The notes under the pieces: generated by a model
What the model was told of the DNA's origin: nothing
The model's input: only the letters and a program-made list of their open reading frames with translations
The model's database searches: none
Position numbers and translations under genes: made by a program
Shown here: positions 30,291 to 34,944 of the stretch, piece after piece
How positions within the stretch are numbered: position 1 is the first letter of the stretch
Layout: each line of letters opens with the position of its first letter
Assembly (NCBI GenBank): GCA_016209635.1
Contig: JACQWC010000246.1
Coordinates: forward strand, 1-34,944
Length of the DNA stretch: 34,944 bases
Direction of reading: 5' to 3'
DNA from: Candidatus Rokuibacteriota bacterium
GTDB lineage: Bacteria; Methylomirabilota; Methylomirabilia; Rokubacteriales; CSP1-6

Positions 30291-30601
30291 CGCGTCGCCT
30301 TGCGCGAGCGCCTCCGCCGGCGCTTGCCCTTCTGAGGCTCCGGGCCGAAGTGGGCCGCCCAGGGGAGCCGATACATGTCCCACTCCTCGATGGGCGGCAG
30401 GACAGGCGATTCTACGTCGCCGATGTACGTGAAGCGATCCGTCATGCAGCCGAAGACGCTCTTCTTCGGCTCGTCGGGCGGGACCAGCTTGGCCACCGGC
30501 TTGCCCTTCTTCGTGATGACGACCGGCGTCCGGTACTTCCGGACGTCCTCCATCACCCGCAGGCACTTGGCCTTGAACTCGCCCGCCGGCATCGTCTTCA
30601 T
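30287..30601 (-). CDS. Phd/YefM-like antitoxin
   Basis: A 104-aa antitoxin. The N-terminal DNA-binding part is of Phd/YefM type (MKTMPAGEFKAKCLRVMEDVRKYRTPVVITKKGKPVAKLVP). The C-terminal half contains a toxin-wrapping segment and ends in a highly basic tail (KGKRRRRRSRK). It starts at ATG 30601 behind GGAGGAGACC. A palindrome just upstream (30620-30641) is the probable autoregulatory operator. It overlaps the toxin gene by 4 nt. The C-terminal basic tail is longer than usual. Confidence 0.9.
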   Translation of the reverse strand: MKTMPAGEFKAKCLRVMEDVRKYRTPVVITKKGKPVAKLVPPDEPKKSVFGCMTDRFTYIGDVESPVLPPIEEWDMYRLPWAAHFGPEPQKGKRRRRRSRKATR

Positions 30602-30619
30602 GGTCTCCTCCACGAGCTC

Positions 30620-30641
30620 ATGGTCATGACGTCGTGACCAT
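30620..30641 (-). promoter_or_regulatory. Palindromic operator of the toxin-antitoxin operon
   Basis: ATGGTCAtGACGTCgTGACCAT: 22 bp near-perfect inverted repeat, 18 nt before the antitoxin start, overlapping a possible -10 (TAACAT on the minus strand, 30641-30646). Typical for Phd/YefM autorepression. Confidence 0.65.
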
Positions 30642-30732
30642 GTTAGCATCCCGTGGTCGGTGCGAGAGGCGGACTGAAGGTCGGCGGTCAAGGAGGTCCA
30701 GGCGGAGCAGCGAGCCGGTGGGTCGCGCGCTC

Positions 30733-30762
30733 GCGGCGGAGGCTCGGATGGGCCTCCGCCGC
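30733..30762 (-). terminator. Strong hairpin downstream of the 30780 gene
   Basis: Perfect 11-bp stem GCGGCGGAGGC/GCCTCCGCCGC with an 8-nt loop, 17 nt beyond the stop of the minus-strand gene. No T-tract. The rest of 30642-30779 shows no gene. Confidence 0.55.
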
Positions 30763-30779
30763 CCGCGCCTTCACACGAG

Positions 30780-31391
30780 CTATTTCCGGGCCTCGACCGC
30801 CTGGCGGTAGACTCCCAGCGCGAGCGCGTCGGCCGCGACGCCCCGCGCGAGCCCCTGCCGCACGAAGGCCTCGAGGTCGGCGAGGCTCCCTCCGTGGGTG
30901 GCGCCGTACGCGAGCGCCCGCGTGATCACCTCGATGCCGGAGGCGCCGATCCCCTTCTCGGCGGTCGCCATCACCGTCTGCTCGGCAGTCGCGACGGGTA
31001 CTCCGGAGCGAGCCGCACCCTCGAACCCGATCAGCATCGCGTCAACGACCGCCGGGGAAAGCTTCATTTTCTCCCGTCCCCACTTCTTCAGGCGCTCGAT
31101 GCCCTCCGCGACTTGCTTCTCCAGGGTCTTCTGCGTGTCGGTCGCCGCCGCGGCGGTCTCCTGCTTGGAGCACTTCCCCTTCTTGGCGAGCCCCGGCGGG
31201 CAGTCCTTCCCGCGCCAGCCCCGCTTGGCCCCCTGGGTCCACCCGGGGGGCTTCCCGCCCTTCCACTCCTGCCGCTCCTCGTCGGAGAGGCCCGGGGGCA
31301 CCCACGCCTCGTCCTTGGCCGCCACGACGCCCCCCGACATCGCAACGAGGACCACGCTTGCCAGAAGCGCTGCCGTCATTCGCGCGCCCAT
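30780..31391 (-). CDS. Secreted protein of unknown function
   Basis: A 203-aa protein with a signal peptide (about residues 1-25). The mature part opens with WVPPGLSDEERQEWKGGKPPGWTQGAKRGWRGKDCPPGLAKKGKC, a Gly/Pro/Lys-rich region with two Cys. A helical domain of about 110 residues follows (AVVDAMLIGFEGAARSGVPVATAEQTVMATAEKGIG...LEAFVRQGLARGVAADALALGVYRQAV). AAGGGAG precedes ATG 31391. I do not recognise a family. The 211 bases upstream (31392-31602) hold its promoter region and no gene. Confidence 0.8.
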   Translation of the reverse strand: MGARMTAALLASVVLVAMSGGVVAAKDEAWVPPGLSDEERQEWKGGKPPGWTQGAKRGWRGKDCPPGLAKKGKCSKQETAAAATDTQKTLEKQVAEGIERLKKWGREKMKLSPAVVDAMLIGFEGAARSGVPVATAEQTVMATAEKGIGASGIEVITRALAYGATHGGSLADLEAFVRQGLARGVAADALALGVYRQAVEARK

Positions 31392-31602
31392 CACCCGCTC
31401 CCTTCCCGATCGCACGCCGCTCGGCGTCGGGCGTCAAGTCGCCCGGTGACGCCTTGCCGGGTCAATTCTCGCACGAACGGGCAGCGCCGAAGCCGGGGCG
31501 AGCAAACGCGTTTCACGGGAAGGAGAATGGCTGGATCGGTGGTGGGCAGAGGAGGGCCCCACGACGCGGATCTCGAGCTGGGCCACGCTTCCTCCGGCTC
31601 CC

Positions 31603-32172
31603 CTACTTCTTCGGGAACGAGTCCTGGAACGAGACCAGCGCGGGTCCCTTGGCGGTGGCGAAGGTGGCGACACCCTCGGAGACGCGGATCCCATAGCTGA
31701 AGTCGCCGATCTTCTCCCACCACTCCTTGACCACGTCCGGTCCCTTCAGGCCCAGCTGCTGGAGGCGGAACCCCTGGGTCACCGCCAGCGTGGCCGGGAC
31801 AATGGCCGAGTCCAGCACGCTCACGACGCGGACCACAGTGGAAGTCTTCGCCGGGACCCGGACGATGTCATAGACGGCCGGGGAGTTCAGCGTGAAGTAC
31901 TGGCCCTTGGCCTCGAAGGCGTAGGCGAACCGGAGCTCCTCCAGCGTCACCGTCTGGCCGGTCGGGTTCGTCACGTTGAACACGAAGGCCAGCACCAGCG
32001 GCACGCGGGCCGGGGGTGGGGCATACGGGAAATAGCTGGCCAGCTCGACTCGATCCAGCTTGACCTGGGGTTGCCCCATGCCGTCGTCCATCCCTGCTTC
32101 CATGCTCGCGCAGCCGCCCAGCGCGGTCGCCGCGATCAGGATCCCTGCGAGCGACATGACGAAGCGATTCAT
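31603..32172 (-). CDS. Lipoprotein with LEA14/WHy-like domain
   Basis: A 189-aa lipoprotein with lipobox ALGGCAS (Cys near residue 20). The mature part (VKLDRVELASYFPYAPPPARVPLVLAFVFNVTNPTGQTVTLEELRFAYAFEAKGQYF...VRVPAKTSTVVRVVSVLDS) has the look of a LEA type 2/WHy beta-sandwich, known in desiccation or stress-related proteins. ATG 32172 follows GGAGGAATC. It lies 26 nt after livF on the same strand and may belong to that operon, though its link to transport is unclear. Confidence 0.78.
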   Translation of the reverse strand: MNRFVMSLAGILIAATALGGCASMEAGMDDGMGQPQVKLDRVELASYFPYAPPPARVPLVLAFVFNVTNPTGQTVTLEELRFAYAFEAKGQYFTLNSPAVYDIVRVPAKTSTVVRVVSVLDSAIVPATLAVTQGFRLQQLGLKGPDVVKEWWEKIGDFSYGIRVSEGVATFATAKGPALVSFQDSFPKK

Positions 32173-32198
32173 GATTCCTCCTCCCGCCAGCGGAAGGT

Positions 32199-32993
32199 TC
32201 AGGACACCCACCGTTTTCGCCGTTTGTAGTGCTTGATCGCCCTAAAGCTCTTCCGGGTCCCCAGGTCCGTGAGACCCAGGTAGAAATCCCGGATGTCTGG
32301 GTTCTCCCGCATCCTCTCGGAGTCACCGTCCATCACGACCCGCCCGGTCTCGAGCACGTACGCGTACCGAGCCACCGAGAGCGCGAGCTTGGCGTTCTGC
32401 TCCACCAGCAGGATCGGAATGCCTTCCCTCTGGTTGAGTCGCGTGAGAATCTCGAAAATCTCCTTGATCAGGAGCGGCGCCAGCCCCATGGACGGCTCGT
32501 CCAGGAGGAGCAGCTTGGGGCCGGCCATCAGTGCCCGGCCGATCACGGTCATCTGCTGCTCGCCGCCGCTCACAAACCCGGCGATCACCCGGCGGCGCTC
32601 CATGAGCCGCGGGAAGTAGTGGAACACCATCTCGAGCCCCGCGGAAATGGCCCCACGATCATCTCGGAGGTGCCCCCCGACCCGGAGGTTCTGCTCCACG
32701 GTCAGGTGCTCGAAGACCCGGCGCCCCTCGATGACCTGGATGATCCCCATCCGCGCGATCTCCTCGGCCGACTTCCGGTCGATGCGCTCGCCCAGGAACT
32801 CGATGGACCCCTCGGCCACCCGGCCGTTCTCGTGCTTCAGAAGCCCCGAGATCGCCTTGAGCGTGGTGCTTTTCCCCGCCCCGTTGGCGCCGAGGAGGGC
32901 CACGATGCCGTGCGGGGGCACCTCGAGGGACACCCCCTTCAGGGCGAGGATGACCTCCTGGTACAGCACCTCGATGTTGTTGACCTTGAGCAC
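32199..32993 (-). CDS. livF: LivF-like branched-chain amino-acid ABC ATPase
   Basis: A 264-aa ATPase with Walker A GANGAGKST, Q-loop IIQVIEGRRVF, signature FVSGGEQQM (LSGGQ variant), Walker B LLLLDEPSMGLAP and the switch His-equivalent region ILLVEQN. The EGRRVF and VEQNA blocks are typical of LivF rather than LivG. It has a C-terminal extension of about 25 basic residues (SFRAIKHYKRRKRW). It starts with GTG 32993, three bases after the stop of the substrate-binding gene. It would energise uptake of amino acids or other organic anions with the LivM partner. Confidence 0.95.
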   Translation of the reverse strand: MLKVNNIEVLYQEVILALKGVSLEVPPHGIVALLGANGAGKSTTLKAISGLLKHENGRVAEGSIEFLGERIDRKSAEEIARMGIIQVIEGRRVFEHLTVEQNLRVGGHLRDDRGAISAGLEMVFHYFPRLMERRRVIAGFVSGGEQQMTVIGRALMAGPKLLLLDEPSMGLAPLLIKEIFEILTRLNQREGIPILLVEQNAKLALSVARYAYVLETGRVVMDGDSERMRENPDIRDFYLGLTDLGTRKSFRAIKHYKRRKRWVS

Positions 32994-32996
32994 GGT

Positions 32997-34244
32997 CTAG
33001 TACCCGAAGAACTCTCCGTCCCACTCCTTGGCCCACCGTGCCCTCAGGTCCACGTTCTTCACCAGCTCGAACTTCCCGCCCTTGACGCGGTAGATCGGAA
33101 TCACCGAGCCGGGCCGGTGGTCGTTGGCCGTCAGGGTGATGGGGGGCCGCCCGAGGCCGGGGGTCCAGTCCTTCAAGGTCTCGAACGCTTCCTTGAGCCC
33201 GGGACCGGTGAGCTTGCCCGCCCTGTCGGCGCGCCGCATGCCCTCCGCCATCATGAGCACCTGGACCCAGGACTGGATAGTGCGGATCATCCGCTGCTCC
33301 TGGGCCACGCCCGGGTTCATCTTCTTCGCGTACTCGATCACCTTGTCCATGAGCGGCACCTTCTCGCCGTAGAACGCCGTGACCGCGATCCCCATCACCC
33401 CCTCGGCGGCGGGACCCGCCAGGCGGACCAGGTTCTCGTCGTACCCCCAGTTGTTGACGATGTGGTCGGCGCCCAGCCCGAGGGCGTTCGAATCGCGGAT
33501 GGTCGCGGCCACGGACATCGTGGTGTTGCCGTGCCAGGCCAGGTGGGGCCGGAACGCCTTCGTCGCCAGCACCTGGCTCTTGGTGTCGAGCGCCACGAGC
33601 GACACGTCCTGGTCCGGGCCGACCTCGAAGCCGAGGAGCTGCGCGTGGTTCTTCAGCGCCTTGATAGGAGCGCTCGAGTACGGCGTCGGGAAAGCGTAGA
33701 ACATGACGACCCGCGGCTTCTCGCCCTTGGCCCGCGCCTCCCGGAAGCGCGGGTCCTTCATCCAGACCTCGTCGAACCAGGCGGTCATGGCCGCGCGTGC
33801 GTTGGACGAGTAATCGGTCCCGTACACGAAGTTGTAGGGAGCTTTCTTCGGGTCGGTGAGCGCCGCCGCGAACGAGTGGGAGAGGTACGGGATCCGGTCC
33901 TTGCCCACCGTCGGGGACAGGGCCTCCGTATCGCCGGTGCCCCAGCCCAGCACCCCGACGACCCGGTCGAAGTCCCGGAAACGCTTGTAGGTCGTGATCG
34001 CTTCCGGCACCCGGTAGCCGTAGTCGTAGAGGTAGAGCCGGATCCTCTTGCCGTTGACCCCACCGGTATCGTTGACGTACTGGACGGCCTCGCGGATCCC
34101 CAGGGCGATGTCCTTGCCCACGTCGGAGGTGGGACCCGTCAGGTCGTTCAGCGACCCCAGCTTGATCTCCTGAGCCCAGCCCCTTCCGGCAGAGACCGGG
34201 AGCGCCAGGGCCAGCGCCAGCATCCAGAGCACCAGTCGCTTCAT
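32997..34244 (-). CDS. Liv-type ABC transporter substrate-binding protein
   Basis: A 415-aa periplasmic type I binding protein with a signal peptide (residues 1-25, ending GWAQ). Family features: IKLGSLNDLTGPTSDVGKDIALGIREAVQYVNDTGGVNGKRIRLYLYDYGYRVPEAITTYKRF, VVGVLGWGTGDTEALSPTV, and DRIPYLSHSFAAALTDP. I start at ATG 34244 (MKRLVLW) behind AAGGAGGCGCG; the longer frame would add 26 residues antisense to livM. The ligand is unknown; such proteins in this lineage bind amino acids, aromatic acids or amides. Confidence 0.94.
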   Translation of the reverse strand: MKRLVLWMLALALALPVSAGRGWAQEIKLGSLNDLTGPTSDVGKDIALGIREAVQYVNDTGGVNGKRIRLYLYDYGYRVPEAITTYKRFRDFDRVVGVLGWGTGDTEALSPTVGKDRIPYLSHSFAAALTDPKKAPYNFVYGTDYSSNARAAMTAWFDEVWMKDPRFREARAKGEKPRVVMFYAFPTPYSSAPIKALKNHAQLLGFEVGPDQDVSLVALDTKSQVLATKAFRPHLAWHGNTTMSVAATIRDSNALGLGADHIVNNWGYDENLVRLAGPAAEGVMGIAVTAFYGEKVPLMDKVIEYAKKMNPGVAQEQRMIRTIQSWVQVLMMAEGMRRADRAGKLTGPGLKEAFETLKDWTPGLGRPPITLTANDHRPGSVIPIYRVKGGKFELVKNVDLRARWAKEWDGEFFGY

Positions 34245-34263
34245 GTCGCGCCTCCTTGTGTCA

Positions 34264-34944
34264 TTAGTACGCGAACGGCCAGAGGTTGAGATAGTTCTTG
34301 ATCTGCTGCCACCGGTAGCCAAGTCCTCGGGGCTCGTAGAGCAGGAAGACCACGATCGCCAGGCCGAAGGCGGCTTCCTTCACGTACAGGAACCGCTCGC
34401 TCAGCGCGGGGTAGAACTCGGAGAGCGGGATGACGGCGAGCTTCAGGAGCTCGAGGATCACGGTGACGAAGATCGAGCCGAACACCACACCGTGCAGGCT
34501 GCCGATCCCGCCGATCAGGACGACGCCGACGAGCCAGAGACTCCAGGAGAGCGTGAAGTGCTCCGGGCTCACGAAGAGGAGCGAGGGGATCCACACGGCG
34601 CCGGCCACGCCGGCCAGGACGCCGGCCGCGAAGAAGGCCAGGAGCTTGTAGAGCACGACGTTCACGCCCATGGCTTCGGCGGCGATGTCGTTGTCGCGGA
34701 TCGCGATCCAGGCGCGCCCCACCCGCGAGCGGAGCAGATTGGCCAGCCCCGCCATGCCGACAATCGTCAGGGCCGAAGCCAGGTAGTACACCTTGATCTC
34801 GGTGTCCACGGGCCACCCGGCGATGGTGATGGTGCCCGGCGGCAGGGAGAAGTAGTGCTCGCGCCCGCCGACGCGGCTCACGTAGTGCGTGATGATGAAG
34901 TCCACGGTGATGAACTGGGCGGCCATCGTCGTCATGATCTGGTA
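34264..34944 (-). CDS. LivM-like permease (N-terminus cut by window edge)
   Basis: The last 226 codons of a branched-chain amino-acid type permease. Visible are LVGVVLIGGIGSLHGVVFGSIFVTVILELLK, the GRAWIAIRDNDIAAEAMGVNVVLYKLLAFF coupling region (EAA-like), and several helices. The open frame continues past the apparent Met at 34935, so the start is outside the window. It ends with TAA 34264, 19 nt before the binding-protein gene. Usual family length is about 320-350 aa, so roughly 100 residues are missing. Confidence 0.93.
   Translation of the reverse strand, partial: YQIMTTMAAQFITVDFIITHYVSRVGGREHYFSLPPGTITIAGWPVDTEIKVYYLASALTIVGMAGLANLLRSRVGRAWIAIRDNDIAAEAMGVNVVLYKLLAFFAAGVLAGVAGAVWIPSLLFVSPEHFTLSWSLWLVGVVLIGGIGSLHGVVFGSIFVTVILELLKLAVIPLSEFYPALSERFLYVKEAAFGLAIVVFLLYEPRGLGYRWQQIKNYLNLWPFAY

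Noticed and set aside
1-34944. tRNA-Sec or other RNA genes, integrases, IS elements
   Set aside because: I found no convincing tRNA fold, transposase or integrase by reading; the mosaic can be explained by repeat recombination.

Overview
Overall nature. The window is a GC-rich chromosomal segment from an uncultured-type Gram-negative bacterium. There are many secreted and Tat-type signal peptides, c-type cytochromes, ECF sigma/zinc-finger anti-sigma pairs and a Liv-type branched-chain amino-acid ABC transporter. From memory, this gene style resembles Rokubacteria/NC10 (Methylomirabilota) or related deltaproteobacterial-grade lineages. That placement is inference and no marker gene is present.

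Main result. The window is a selenoprotein island. Nine genes carry an in-frame UGA at a position where the family has, or would plausibly have, a redox Cys. At each site the protein reads through the UGA in the same frame to a normal stop. Within 17-23 nt after each UGA there is a small hairpin: 5-8 bp stem, 3-5 nt loop, and in eight of nine a G in the first two loop positions. This is the geometry of a bacterial SECIS. The predicted selenoproteins are a DUF2933/BNR-propeller fusion (2039), two TlpA/thioredoxin-like proteins with W-U-P-x-C (3373, 20301), a PCYCGC-type protein (4558), a monohaem cytochrome c (18984), a CMD/AhpD-like protein with CxxU (22773), a peroxiredoxin-like protein with UxxC (23449), a 69-residue protein with a C-U pair (26687) and a DUF3179 protein with UPLC (27634). 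A Cys-form DUF3179 paralogue (10223) and a Cys-form TlpA protein (3926) in the same window act as internal controls. Ordinary gene calling cuts all nine into fragments. No selA, selB, selC or selD is present here.

Layout. 1-1487 (minus): MerR-family metal regulator and the start of a copper-type P1B ATPase behind a CueR-like promoter. 1627-8718 (plus): an envelope copper/thiol-redox operon with a secreted small protein, BNR selenoprotein, TlpA selenoprotein, TlpA/CcmG, PCYCGC selenoprotein, CcdA-like membrane protein, SCO1/SenC, cytochrome c and multicopper oxidase. Many of its genes overlap or are a few bases apart. 8797-12636 (minus): ECF sigma, anti-sigma, DUF3179, DUF6969-like and DUF547 operon. 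12799-13998 (plus): DUF302 protein and the first NPCAAK-repeat protein. 14080-17300 (minus): GH31 glycosidase and HtrA-like protease. 17475-21457 (plus): secreted protein, BNR propeller, Sec cytochrome, dihaem cytochrome, TlpA selenoprotein and second NPCAAK protein.

21.2-29.9 kb is a mosaic built by segmental duplication. It holds an FGE-like protein, two Sec oxidoreductases, an ECF sigma factor with a damaged start and its anti-sigma, two envelope genes, the 69-aa selenoprotein, an NPCAAK-cytochrome, Sec-DUF3179 and a YeeE/YedE transporter. Remnants of several of these genes lie between them. 29.9-30.6 kb (minus) is a Phd/VapC-type toxin-antitoxin pair with a palindromic operator. 30.8-34.9 kb (minus) holds two secreted proteins and livF, a Liv substrate-binding protein and partial livM.

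How the parts may work together (inference). Most selenoproteins, cytochromes, SCO1, multicopper oxidase and Cys-rich NPCAAK proteins have export signals. Together they look like an envelope system for thiol/selenol redox chemistry, metal handling and peroxide defence. The YeeE/YedE transporter is a candidate sulphur/selenium supplier.
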